Assembly (NCBI RefSeq): GCF_900184965.1
Contig: NZ_FXYA01000204.1
Location: 1 to 64,000, forward strand
DNA: 64,000 nt
Origin: Akkermansia muciniphila
GTDB lineage: Bacteria > Verrucomicrobiota > Verrucomicrobiia > Verrucomicrobiales > Akkermansiaceae
Direction: 5' to 3'
Shown here: in pieces, positions 20,201 through 27,789 of the stretch
How positions within the stretch are numbered: position 1 is the stretch's first letter
Layout of the letters: every line of letters begins with the position of its first letter
Notes under the pieces: generated by a model
Seen by the model: the letters and a program-made list of their open reading frames with translations, nothing else
What the model was told of the DNA's origin: nothing
Database searches by the model: none
Position numbers and translations under genes: made by a program

Positions 20201-21205
20201 TGGCACACGAAGCATGGCGAGAAGGCCGTGCCGTTTGACCTGGTCATGGATTTGAAGACCATCAACAAGCTTGAGAAGTTCCATTACGTTCCCCGCGAGG
20301 ACGGCGGCAACGGCACATTGCTGAAAGGCGCCGTCTATTACAGCATGGACCGGGAGAACTGGACGAAGGCCGGCACGTTCCAATGGGACAAGAATGGCGA
20401 CGTGAAGGTATTCAGCTTCAAGGATGCCCCCGCGGCGCGCTACATCAAGCTGAATGTCACGGAAGGCGTGGGCGACTATGGCTCCGGCAGGGAAATCTAC
20501 GTCTTCAAGGTGCCGGGCACGGAAAGCTATCTGCCGGGCGACATCAACAATGACGGCAAGATCGACCGAAACGACCTGACCTCCTACATCAACTACACGG
20601 GGCTGCGGAAAGGCGATTCCGACTTTGAAGGCTACATCAGCAACGGAGACATCAACAAGAATGGCCTTATTGACGCTTACGATATTTCCGTGGTAGCCAC
20701 CCAGCTGGAAGACGAAGCCGACCAGCCGCAGGAAGAAGACGCCAAGAAAGACGGGGAAGAGGATAAGAAGGAAGGAGACGACGAGAAGAAGAAAGCCGCC
20801 GGGGAGGCAAAGAAAAAAGCCTGTGTGGATGGAAAGCTTCTGCTCAGCGCCGATAAGAAGAGGTACGCCAGGGGAGACGCCGTCAGGGTGACCGTGAAGG
20901 GCCGGAACCTCCGTCTGGTGAATGCCCTGAGCTTCGCCCTCCCGTACGATTCCAAGGATTTGGAATTCGTGGGCGTGGAGGTTAAGAACATGAAGAAGAT
21001 GGAGAACCTGACGAACGACAGGCTTCATACGAACGGAACCAAGGCCCTGTACCCCACCTTCGTCAACATCGGAGACAAAGAGCCTGTGGAGGGAACCTCC
21101 GAACTGTTTGTGCTGAAGTTCAAGGCCCGCCGCGACATGAAGTTCCAGCCGAAGCTTACGGACGGCATGGTGGTGGATAAAAAACTGAACACCAAAAAAT
21201 TGTAA
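17270..21205 (+). CDS. Secreted modular GH31 glycosidase with dockerin and cohesin-like domains
   Basis: A 1311-residue secreted enzyme. A signal peptide covers about residues 9-30. The GH31 region (about 150-760) has its catalytic nucleophile at Asp423 in VLKTDVAW and the acid/base at Asp475 in SGDQTGG. Then come an FN3-like domain (about 875-945), an F5/8-type (CBM32-like) domain (about 950-1085), a two-repeat dockerin (about 1088-1145, GDINNDGKIDRND and GDINKNGLIDAYD), a Lys/Glu-rich linker, and a cohesin-like domain (about 1185-1300). From memory it resembles the GH31 alpha-N-acetylgalactosaminidases described from Akkermansia and Enterococcus, so mucin Tn-antigen GalNAc is the likely target. 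No Shine-Dalgarno site precedes the ATG; Met9 is an alternative start. Confidence 0.9.
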   Translation: MGNSIDHGMFRNSVLLAFGLSISFSGFALAALEEPVPGQQVQAVEGARKINPAAVEVLLDNNRRMTLDFYGDNVFRIFRDDKGGIIRDPKADPEARILADNPRKPVSRLDVDQKGDAVVITTGKVRIEINKKTSLFKVINLKDHSVVAEQASPILFEKGRTSFSLKAKPDEYFYGGGVQNGRFSHKGKVISIENQNSWTDGGVASPTPFYWSTGGYGVMWHTFKKGQYDFGSREENLVNLSHDENYLDVFFMVNDGPVSLLRDFYQLTGAPVLLPKFAFYQGHLNAYNRDYWKEDEKGILFEDGKRYKESQKDNGGIKESLNGELNNYQFSGRAVVDRYKAHDMPLGWLLPNDGYGAGYGQTDTLDGNIANLKSLADYARKNGVEIGLWTQSDLHPKPEISALLQRDIVKEVRDAGVRVLKTDVAWVGAGYSFGLNGITDVAQIMTYYGNNSRPFIISLDGWAGTQRYAGIWSGDQTGGVWEYIRFHIPTYIGSGLSGQPNICSDMDGIFGGKNPLVNVRDFQWKTFTPMELNMDGWGANEKYPHVFGEPYTSINRWYLKLKSELLPYAYSIAEESVSGLPMIRAMFLEYPNPYTLGKATQYQFLYGPYFLVAPIYQETRADEEGNDVRHGIYLPEGQWIDYFTGDLYEGGKIYNDVDAPLWKLPVFVKNGAIIPMANPSNNVSEINPNLRIYELYPHGSTSFTVYDDDGVTEEYRAGKGVRTLVESRTDDKNNVTVTVHPAVGDFNGFQKKKATEFRINVTQKPSGVSAKIGENSVNLAEANSMDEFKSRENVYFYDRAPNLNRFATKGSDFEKKAIAGNPQLLVKLGAADITAAPTVLSVEGFRFEPAEKYRLSSGALTAPANAAVTEENAAAYTLKPTWDAVPNADFYEIEFGGMLYTTIKGTEFLFEDLEAETPYSFKVRAVNKDGHSAWTAVSAKTKANPLEFAIPGIEGETSVESQGNSLVKLFDFKEKDAWHTKHGEKAVPFDLVMDLKTINKLEKFHYVPREDGGNGTLLKGAVYYSMDRENWTKAGTFQWDKNGDVKVFSFKDAPAARYIKLNVTEGVGDYGSGREIYVFKVPGTESYLPGDINNDGKIDRNDLTSYINYTGLRKGDSDFEGYISNGDINKNGLIDAYDISVVATQLEDEADQPQEEDAKKDGEEDKKEGDDEKKKAAGEAKKKACVDGKLLLSADKKRYARGDAVRVTVKGRNLRLVNALSFALPYDSKDLEFVGVEVKNMKKMENLTNDRLHTNGTKALYPTFVNIGDKEPVEGTSELFVLKFKARRDMKFQPKLTDGMVVDKKLNTKKL

Positions 21206-21221
21206 TTGAACACCCTGAGGC

Positions 21222-21260
21222 GGCTCCATGCCCGGCCGGACAACGGCCGCGCATGGAGCC
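21222..21260 (+). terminator. Hairpin downstream of the GH31 gene
   Basis: ggctccatgc (21222-21231) and gcatggagcc (21251-21260) pair perfectly, with further GC pairing inside the loop. It starts 17 bp past the stop and is followed by TTCCGTTCC, a weak U tract. Confidence 0.6.
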
Positions 21261-21824
21261 TTCCGTTCCGGCAGGACGTTTCCGCAGCGTTTCCCACTGC
21301 GGAACGGCATTTTTACGCATATTCCGGAGCTTCCCGGACAGAGCGGCAACGGGGAGATATTTTCTGCCCTGCTTTTCCGGGGCGCGGAAGCAGGGCGCCT
21401 GCCCCGGCCATTGAACAATGGAAGGCTTGCCATTTCCGCGGCTGCCGCTTCTTCATGCGGCGGCCATCCTCTGGGCGGAGAGGCCGTTCAGGGAGGGATT
21501 TGCTGACTGCCTGTAGGGCGGCGGAAGGAAAATCGGAGCCGGGGCGCTTGTCCAATGAGGATGGTCCTGTCCGGCATCCTCAAGACCGGTTCTTCACCGC
21601 CGGATGAAAGGGGCGGCTGATAACCGTTCCGGCCAATAGGAAATTCTTTCCTGTAACCGGGGCCGGAAGAATTCTATCCGCGGAATTGGAAAATGGCGGC
21701 TGAAGGCAGATAAAGGCGGAAATTTCCTGTCTGTCCGAAAGACTGGATTTTGGTTTCAAAAGGCCATTTCTGTTATTCATTGAGAGATTTATTGATGCTT
21801 TAAAGTTTTTGTTATGATTTTTGA
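21261..21824. other. Gene-free region upstream of the LytTR gene
   Basis: I see no supportable gene here. The overlapping open frames on both strands have no start signals or recognisable domains. The last 50 bp before the LytTR gene turn AT-rich and probably contain its promoter. Confidence 0.4.
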
Positions 21825-22310
21825 ATGACTGTTCAATTTATTAAAGTCACGAAAAAAGATAGGGTCTGCTATGCTCCGGTGCCGGAGCCGGTGGAAGAAG
21901 GGGACAAGCTGGAAATCATGGAAATGAAGGATGGGGGGCTTTTCCCGGCGGCAGGGAAAAACGCAGGGATTTCCCTGTCCCGGAATCCCATGGTATTCGT
22001 TAAAATGAATGACGGATTCCAGCGCATCCTGATGAAGCATATCCTGTATGTGGAAGCGGGAGGAAGCTATTGCACGCTGCACGTGCACGGCATGCCGTCC
22101 ATCCTTGTTTCCGCTCCTCTGGCGCGGGTATCCGAGCATCTGGATGGGGAATATTTTATCCGCGTGCACCGTTCCTACCTGGTTAACAAGCTGCATATAG
22201 AATCCATTGCGGGCAATTTCCTCCAAGTAGGCGTCGTTGCCATTCCCATCAGCAAATTCATGAAGAAAAAAGTGCTGGGCAGTTTGAACATGCTGTCGTT
22301 TTCCAAATAG
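21825..22310 (+). CDS. LytTR-domain DNA-binding protein
   Basis: A 161-residue protein whose residues from about 57 to 158 form a LytTR DNA-binding domain. Landmarks are ILMKHILYVEAGGSYCTLHV, an ARVSEHLDG helix, the diagnostic FIRVHRSYLVN, and PISKFMKKKVL. There is no response-regulator receiver domain; the first 50 residues are a short charged region. So it is a one-component or constitutive regulator rather than a two-component partner. It is followed by a GC hairpin (about 22316-22346) and then the DUF2589 cluster in the same direction, the obvious candidate target. Confidence 0.88.
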   Translation: MTVQFIKVTKKDRVCYAPVPEPVEEGDKLEIMEMKDGGLFPAAGKNAGISLSRNPMVFVKMNDGFQRILMKHILYVEAGGSYCTLHVHGMPSILVSAPLARVSEHLDGEYFIRVHRSYLVNKLHIESIAGNFLQVGVVAIPISKFMKKKVLGSLNMLSFSK

Positions 22311-22467
22311 GCGCCGGGACGCCGCGCAGACTTCTGCGGCGTTCCCGGAAAGCGAAACGGAACGGCCGGAAAGGCGGGGTGGAAGCAGAACCGGAATGAC
22401 CGCATGATTCACGACGTCGCCGGAAGGCGGCATATCAATGAACCTGAACCAGAAATAGAAATAAATA

Positions 22468-23307
22468 ATGGCAATTGACAAATCAGCAGCAGAGACAGCG
22501 ACTTCTTCCCTGCAGTCGCTGCCCTTCGGCAACATCATCGGCGGTCCCCTCGTTGCCTGTGTGGAAGCACAGGCCCAGGCGGCCCGGACTTCCTGGGAAT
22601 TCATCCAGAACGTGGGCCTGTACTCGGATGGGGAAGAGAAGAAGACGGTGAACGTTTCCTTCCAGTTCATCAAGGACGGCCACATGGCTCAGATTACAGT
22701 TCCCCTTCTGACCATCGTCCCCATCCCATACATCGCCATTAATTCCATCGACATTAATTTCAAGGCGAATATCAGCGCGTCCGCCGCCAGTACGGAAACG
22801 GAAACTTCCTCCACTGCCGCCGACGTCAACGTGTCCGCTTCTGCCAGATGCTTCTGGGCGCGCGGCAGCATGAATGCCAGCTACTCCAGCAAAAAGGACT
22901 CTTCCGCGACCAGGGATTCCAAGTACAGCGTGGAATACACCATGGACGTTGCCGTCCATGCCGGGCAGGACAGCATGCCCGCCGGGATGGCCAAAGTGCT
23001 GGAAATGCTGAACAACAGCATTTCCGTCGTGTCTCCGGATGGTTCCCTGGACGTGCAGCATGCCATTCAGGAAGACGGAACCGTGAAACTGGTAGCCTCC
23101 TACAAGAACAAGGAGGGCCTGTTTGATCCGGAAGCCATCACTCTCCGGATAGGCGAAGCGACGGAAACGTTCGAAAACGGCGCGGGGAATGAATCCAGGA
23201 TTGTGAAGACGGATTCCGGCAAGGAATACACGCTTTCCCGGGAAGATGCCAGAAACTGCACGGTGAGCGCTGGAGAACTCAAGAAGAAGGTGGCTGTAGG
23301 CGCCTGA
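22468..23307 (+). CDS. DUF2589-family protein
   Basis: A 279-residue protein with no signal peptide. The N-terminal region SLQSLPFGNIIGGPLVACVE and the segment VPLLTIVPIPYIAINSIDIN match the DUF2589 pattern I recall. The centre is Ser/Thr/Ala-rich, followed by VEYTMDVAVHAGQDSMPAGMAKVLEMLNN, a stretch shared in form with the gene at 24160. The C-terminus adds a beta-rich extension of about 80 residues. The family has no established function. It is the first gene of a cluster with two partners, a zinc ribbon and an exported protein. Confidence 0.82.
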   Translation: MAIDKSAAETATSSLQSLPFGNIIGGPLVACVEAQAQAARTSWEFIQNVGLYSDGEEKKTVNVSFQFIKDGHMAQITVPLLTIVPIPYIAINSIDINFKANISASAASTETETSSTAADVNVSASARCFWARGSMNASYSSKKDSSATRDSKYSVEYTMDVAVHAGQDSMPAGMAKVLEMLNNSISVVSPDGSLDVQHAIQEDGTVKLVASYKNKEGLFDPEAITLRIGEATETFENGAGNESRIVKTDSGKEYTLSREDARNCTVSAGELKKKVAVGA

Positions 23308-23345
23308 TAACCGAACCATAACGATTTCTCCTCCATTCCAGAGCC

Positions 23346-24155
23346 ATGTCCCGTCTTCATCTCATCGTGGAATCCCTGCTGAAGGACATTATTGAAGCGC
23401 AGCACGCGGCGAACTGCCATGCGGCATCACTGGCGCGCCAGTATGGGAAAAGAGGCCGCGCGTGCGGCTTTCCGCTGCCCAGCGCCCAGATAGGTTCCCT
23501 GGAATTCGATTTGAAGTATGCGGTGACGGGGACTTCCGGGGTGGAGGAGAAACTGGTTGCGGACACGGAGCAGTGGAGATTGTTTCGTCAGGAACTGGAA
23601 GAGAGAGCGCCGGCGTTTGCCATCCGTTCCATTGTGATGGCCGTGGTGCATTCCAGTCTTCCGGACGACGAAGCCAGAAGCGACTTTTCAAGCCTGCTGG
23701 CTAGGGAGGAACAGTGGAAAAAGAATTTCTGCTCCTACCTGCGGAAGAAAATTTCCGCAGTCGTTTCCACCCATGAAGGCTCGCTTCTGAAAGCGGAAAC
23801 CGGGCTGGACAGAGGGCTGCTGCTGGAGATTCTGGCAGGCGTCGCGGAGAAGGAGTTTATGGACAATCCGGATCTGGAGGATCTGTTCCGGGGAACCCGG
23901 GGTGACGACCTCAGGCAGGAATGCCGCGCGAATCTCCGGGAGGGCCTTTCCTCCTTCCTGGCCGCCCTGGCGGAAAAGTACGTTTTCACCAGGCAGGAAA
24001 GCAATGTGGTGGTGGACGTGGAAGTGGAGGCGGACAAGCTGAAAAAGATGTCGGAGGAAGCCGTGCAGACTCTGCGCCTGAATATATCCCCTGTTTCCCT
24101 CCCCTCTGTTCTGGCGGAGCAGAATGATGTCTCCGGAGTGTCCGCGCAACAGTGA
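23346..24155 (+). CDS. DUF2589-cluster partner protein of unknown function
   Basis: A 269-residue soluble protein, acidic and mostly helical. The N-terminal motif LLKDIIEAQHAANCHAASLA is followed by FPLPSAQIGSLEFDLKYAV, a short beta segment with the same rhythm as the beta segments of the DUF2589 proteins on both sides. Residues 75-235 are helical. The tail EVEADKLKKMSEEAVQTLRL runs to a short disordered end. I do not recognise a named domain. It ends 4 bp before the next gene, so the two are likely translationally coupled. Confidence 0.7.
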   Translation: MSRLHLIVESLLKDIIEAQHAANCHAASLARQYGKRGRACGFPLPSAQIGSLEFDLKYAVTGTSGVEEKLVADTEQWRLFRQELEERAPAFAIRSIVMAVVHSSLPDDEARSDFSSLLAREEQWKKNFCSYLRKKISAVVSTHEGSLLKAETGLDRGLLLEILAGVAEKEFMDNPDLEDLFRGTRGDDLRQECRANLREGLSSFLAALAEKYVFTRQESNVVVDVEVEADKLKKMSEEAVQTLRLNISPVSLPSVLAEQNDVSGVSAQQ

Positions 24156-24159
24156 TACG

Positions 24160-24750
24160 ATGATGAGTGATTCTGCAAACAACAAGGTGAACGGGCACAT
24201 TATGAGCCTGCAGCAGCTGATTTCAGCCCCGCTGGTCGCAACGATTGATGCGGACGCCATGTCCACGGAACGTTACATGAAGCATTTCATGTCCCTGGCC
24301 TTTGAGTCCTACAATCCTGCGGACGGATCCACAGGGGCGTTGAGATTGATCAGCTTCAACTTTACGGACAGCGACGCTTCCGGCGTCGCGGAAAAGAAGG
24401 TCAGCGTGCCGCTCATCAGCCTGGTGACGCTGCCGCTGCTGCAAATCAAGCAGGCGGATTTTGATTTTGACATCAATATCATTGACGCAATAGCTTCCGC
24501 TCCGAACGAACATTTCTCCCTGAACAGGGGAGAGGTGGAGTCACCCGGCGGAAAGGAGAAGAATGAAGGGCTGAATTTTCGGGCCTCCCTGGCTCCGCAG
24601 TCCGGGAGAGGCGCTTCTTCCTCCCTTCAGGCGAACATGAAAATTCATGTCTCCATGCAGCAGGCGGACATGCCTTCCGGCTTGTCCCAATTTCTCCAGC
24701 TGGCTTCCAGGCCGCATTATGAGGATTCTCCCTCCCGGGAAAAGAAATGA
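24160..24750 (+). CDS. Second DUF2589-like protein
   Basis: A 196-residue protein starting MMSDSANNKVNGH. Its order of elements parallels the gene at 22468: SLQQLISAPLVATIDAD, a helix, LRLISFNFTDS, VSVPLISLVTLPLLQIKQAD, an acidic/Ser-rich stretch, then MKIHVSMQQADMPSGLSQFLQLA. It lacks the C-terminal extension of its paralogue. The ATG at 24160 or the next ATG at 24163 is the likely start. An ATG at 24124 would force a 32-bp overlap with the preceding gene. Paralogy with the first DUF2589 protein is read directly from these matching segments; function is unknown. Confidence 0.72.
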   Translation: MMSDSANNKVNGHIMSLQQLISAPLVATIDADAMSTERYMKHFMSLAFESYNPADGSTGALRLISFNFTDSDASGVAEKKVSVPLISLVTLPLLQIKQADFDFDINIIDAIASAPNEHFSLNRGEVESPGGKEKNEGLNFRASLAPQSGRGASSSLQANMKIHVSMQQADMPSGLSQFLQLASRPHYEDSPSREKK

Positions 24751-24768
24751 TTAATTGAAAAAAACAAC

Positions 24769-24999
24769 ATGGACCAGAAAACAACTTATTCCTACCAGCG
24801 CACTCCGGGGCTTCATTGCCCCAAATGCGGAGTGTATTTCCCCACGACCATTCCGGACTTGCTGTCCGGCTCCATCAGGTGCCCCCATTGCGGCCTGGCG
24901 CTTTCCGTTGACCGGAAGGCGTCCGACCATGCCATGCAGGCCCTGGAAAAGTTTCAGAACGCATTGGACAAGCAGCTTCCCTCCGCCTCCCTGTCATGA
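24769..24999 (+). CDS. Small zinc-ribbon protein
   Basis: A 76-residue cytoplasmic protein with two CxxC knuckles, HCPKCGVYFP and RCPHCGLAL, 19 residues apart, followed by a short amphipathic helix. It resembles stand-alone zinc ribbons that bind a protein or nucleic acid partner. It overlaps the next start by 4 bp (ATGA), showing translational coupling in the DUF2589 cluster. Confidence 0.75.
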   Translation: MDQKTTYSYQRTPGLHCPKCGVYFPTTIPDLLSGSIRCPHCGLALSVDRKASDHAMQALEKFQNALDKQLPSASLS

Positions 25000-25349
25000 A
25001 GAGACTGTTGATTACCATGTCCGCCGTGCTGTGCATGGCTCTTCCATCCCTGTCCCCTGCGGAGATGCGGCAGCAGGAACCCCGCCAGCTTGCCGCAGCC
25101 TGGCAGGAAGTGAAGAAGCAGATAGCGGACGACGGACAAACCATCCGTGTGAGGGACGGCATTCAAGCGCTTGAACTCCTGGCGGAGCTGGGGATTTCTT
25201 CCGTTCCGGAGGATGGCGTCAGGCTGTCCCGCGGCAGCCTGACCATTGTGGTCACGCGCGGGAAAAAAGAGGACGGGGTTTTTTACGTGCTGGCCGTTAA
25301 GGAAGAAGGGGGCGCAAGCCTGGAAGTGAAGATGGTTCCTGCCTCCTGA
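24996..25349 (+). CDS. Small exported protein of the DUF2589 cluster
   Basis: A 117-residue protein with a signal peptide (MKRLLITMSAVLCMALPSLS, cleavage near SPA-EM). The mature part has a helix (RQLAAAWQEVKKQIADDGQT) and a beta-rich C-terminal half with IVVTRGKKEDG. No family recognised. It is the last gene of the cluster and starts inside the stop codon of the zinc-ribbon gene. Confidence 0.68.
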   Translation: MKRLLITMSAVLCMALPSLSPAEMRQQEPRQLAAAWQEVKKQIADDGQTIRVRDGIQALELLAELGISSVPEDGVRLSRGSLTIVVTRGKKEDGVFYVLAVKEEGGASLEVKMVPAS

Positions 25350-25384
25350 TTTGCCGGAGGGGGCATCCCTTCAGAAAAGGAAGG

Positions 25385-25705
25385 TCATTCATTTTCAAAG
25401 TTCCACACGCGGCGGCGGGCGTTTTTCTTCGTCCGCCCGCCGTTGGCTTTCCGGAAGGGGTCAAAAAGAGAATCCAGCCCGTTCCCTTTCAGCAGCAGGC
25501 ACTGTTCCATCAGGCGGCCCAGTTTTCCTTTCGGGAACCCCTTGGCCTGGAACCAGGCCAGATATTCCTGGGGGACATCCATCAGCGGACATCCCCTGGG
25601 GGGATATTTGGCAGGACCGTACATGCCGAAAGGAATGCGGGTCTGCGCGATTTCCTCCACCAGTTTTCTTAAATCTTCCGCGTCCGGTATTTCAGGATCG
25701 TTCAT
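25385..25705 (-). CDS. DUF3820-like protein
   Basis: A 106-residue protein. The core IPFGMYGPAKYPPRGCPLMD followed by VPQEYLAWFQAKGFPKGKLG fits the DUF3820 pattern (small proteins with a PFGKYKG...LPxxYLxWL motif). The tail is basic (KKNARRRVW). The ATG at 25703-25705 overlaps the stop of the upstream hydrolase gene by 4 bp. Last gene of the MarC-hydrolase-DUF3820 operon. Confidence 0.75.
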   Translation of the reverse strand: MNDPEIPDAEDLRKLVEEIAQTRIPFGMYGPAKYPPRGCPLMDVPQEYLAWFQAKGFPKGKLGRLMEQCLLLKGNGLDSLFDPFRKANGGRTKKNARRRVWNFENE

Positions 25706-26406
25706 AGATTGTTCATCATAAATGGTTGCAGGCATTCCGCCAGCCTTTCCGGCGTTTCCAGGGGAAGCCGGTGCCCGGCATGAGGGATGATGACGGCTTG
25801 TTCTCCCGCCATGCGCCGCGCCAGGGCGCTGAATCTGGCGTCGCGCTGTCCGGCAATCCAAAGCTGGGGAACAGGGGATTGCCTCAAAAGCGGAGCCAGG
25901 TTTTCCTGTGCGCCCACAGACCAGTCAATAAAGGCGCGGGAGATGGATTTGCGCCACGGTTTCAGGGAAGAACGGTCCGGAGGCGGCGGACCGCCTTCAA
26001 ATACGCCCTGGGCATCCCATTCCTTCAAAAAATTTTCCCAGGGAGCGGAGAGGCATTGGACGGCCCATTCCGCATCCTTCGCCCGCCGCGCCGCCCGTTC
26101 CGCTTCATGTTCCAGGCCGGGATTGGCGCTGACGAATATGGCTCCTTTCCAGAGAGGGGGATGAGCCAAAACGGCCTGCATGGCCAACCTGCCCCCCAGG
26201 GAATAGCCGCAGAGGAGGGGGCGGCGATCCTGGGAGGCTATTTCGGAACACAGCACGCGGCCCATATCCTTCAAACTCTTGGGGCAGCATTCCAGATACT
26301 TCCAGAGGTTCAGAGCGCGAGCCTCCACACCTCCGGCATGAAGAAAATCCATGACGGGTTTCCAATCCGCCGGAGAACCCAGATTGCCGTGCAGAAGCCA
26401 AATCAT
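25702..26406 (-). CDS. Alpha/beta hydrolase, MenH-like
   Basis: A 234-residue hydrolase. The oxyanion segment is LLHGNLGSPADW, the nucleophile elbow GYSLGGRLAM carries the catalytic Ser, the acid is probably Asp in AGQRDARFS, and the His lies in IPHAGHRLPLETPE. These strings closely resemble MenH (SHCHC synthase) of menaquinone synthesis, which an organism with a B-type quinone reductase would need. No other men gene is nearby, so the substrate remains an inference. It begins 16 bp after the MarC stop. Confidence 0.78.
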   Translation of the reverse strand: MIWLLHGNLGSPADWKPVMDFLHAGGVEARALNLWKYLECCPKSLKDMGRVLCSEIASQDRRPLLCGYSLGGRLAMQAVLAHPPLWKGAIFVSANPGLEHEAERAARRAKDAEWAVQCLSAPWENFLKEWDAQGVFEGGPPPPDRSSLKPWRKSISRAFIDWSVGAQENLAPLLRQSPVPQLWIAGQRDARFSALARRMAGEQAVIIPHAGHRLPLETPERLAECLQPFMMNNL

Positions 26407-26422
26407 GGTCGGAACCGCTTTT

Positions 26423-27028
26423 CTATTTGACGCCGTAGCCGGCGAGTCCGTTCATAAACATCTGGACGGAAATCATGATGAGCACCATGCCCATCATCCG
26501 TTCCAGGGCGATTGTCCCTTTTTCCCCCAGCAGGCGCAGGAACTTCTGGGCGATGAAGAGCACAATTCCGGAGAGGAACCAGGCAGTTACAATGGCCCCG
26601 GCATAAGTCATCTGGGAAATGCTGTCCGGAGTCTGGGAGGCGTGCAGCATAATGATGGACAGGGAAGAGGGGCCGGCCATCAGGGGCATGGCGATGGGAA
26701 CAATAAAGGGTTCGTCCTTTCCGTCCGCCCGGCCGGAGGAAGAAAGCATATCCCTGGCGGGGAAGACCATTCCCAGCGCTACGAGAAACAGCAGGATGCC
26801 TCCGGAAATGCTCAGGGTGGAGGGTTGCAGCCCCAGCAGGTTCAGCAGGAATTTCCCGGAAAAGAAGAAAAGGAGCAGCAGGCTCAACGCAAATGCAAGT
26901 TCCCGCATCAGAATAGTCTTCTGTTGCGCGGGAGAGTATTTTTTCAGCATTCCCTGAATCATGGGCGCCAGACCCACCGGGTCGATGACGATGAACAGAA
27001 GAATAACAGTGGAAAGGAAATCCTGCAT
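26423..27028 (-). CDS. MarC family integral membrane protein
   Basis: A 201-residue protein with six hydrophobic segments. The N-terminal FLSTVILLFIVIDPVGLAPM and the central ISGGILLFLVALGMVFPA are typical of MarC/YchE/YhgN proteins, as is VPIAMPLMAGPSSLSIIMLH. Despite the historical name, a role in multidrug resistance is not established for the family, and transport function is uncertain. First gene of a three-gene operon. Confidence 0.9.
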   Translation of the reverse strand: MQDFLSTVILLFIVIDPVGLAPMIQGMLKKYSPAQQKTILMRELAFALSLLLLFFFSGKFLLNLLGLQPSTLSISGGILLFLVALGMVFPARDMLSSSGRADGKDEPFIVPIAMPLMAGPSSLSIIMLHASQTPDSISQMTYAGAIVTAWFLSGIVLFIAQKFLRLLGEKGTIALERMMGMVLIMISVQMFMNGLAGYGVK

Positions 27029-27222
27029 GGAATATGCCCCGTTGTAAACGATGCGGGCGTGTACGTCAAAAGGAACCGCCAGCAGTGGAAATTTTCTCTG
27101 CCCGGATTGCTATTTTCTTCACCAGCGCAGGAGCCGGGCCTTTATGCCTGGAAAGCGATTTGAGGAATTCTGGGGAAACTTTGCGTAGGAGACCATAGCT
27201 TTTTAATAAAACAGAAAAGCTA

Positions 27223-27789
27223 TTAGCGCAAGAATCCTTTGGGCGACCGGCGTGACAAACTAAATTCTGCCTTCCCTACATACACCCTCCGAGCATCGGG
27301 ATACGAACTTTCATCCCTGAAACGTACTTCCAGCTCATAGTTCTGACCATTGCGAAGACGGTCAAAATACATCAGCAACAGGTAAGCTTCCTTGATGGGG
27401 ACTTCATGTTTTTCTCCCGGCTTCAACGTAATGAAGCGCATCAAAGCCGCTACCCGTTCGATTTTATAACCGGCTCCATAACAGGCTATTGGATTCTCTA
27501 TTTCGCCCACTCTGTACCCATATCTTTTCCCTCCCGCTTTTTTCCATATTTCGATACGGATATTAGGGCCGTCATCCTTGAGGGGATAGAAGTCGTCGAA
27601 CAGGCGCACGGTCTTTTCGCCCTTGTTCGTGAACACCAGTTTGAAGTCAGGGAACGTCTCCCTCGCGTCAAACCGGGTCTTTTCCATCACCACGGAGCAT
27701 TCCACTCCGTTGTCGGCCATGTCCCCCCACGCCGCGGCATGGAGGGACAGGCTTGCCAGAAGTACTAAATACCGGAAGATTTTTTTCAT
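27223..27789 (-). CDS. Exported protein of unknown function
   Basis: A 188-residue protein with a signal peptide (MKKIFRYLVLLASLSLHAAA) and a beta-sandwich-like mature part. It contains LVFTNKGEKTVRLFDDFYPL, a form common in extracellular accessory domains (NEW3/BsuPI-like), and ITLKPGEKHEVPI. The ATG at 27787-27789 overlaps the stop of the upstream HExxH gene by 4 bp, so the two are coupled. Both share the recurring theme of equal-footing beta domains for protein binding; that role is inference. Confidence 0.75.
   Translation of the reverse strand: MKKIFRYLVLLASLSLHAAAWGDMADNGVECSVVMEKTRFDARETFPDFKLVFTNKGEKTVRLFDDFYPLKDDGPNIRIEIWKKAGGKRYGYRVGEIENPIACYGAGYKIERVAALMRFITLKPGEKHEVPIKEAYLLLMYFDRLRNGQNYELEVRFRDESSYPDARRVYVGKAEFSLSRRSPKGFLR

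Noticed and set aside
17279-21433. A 1384-codon open frame antisense to the GH31 gene
   Set aside because: The GH31 strand has catalytic motifs, dockerin repeats and a signal peptide; the antisense product has none.
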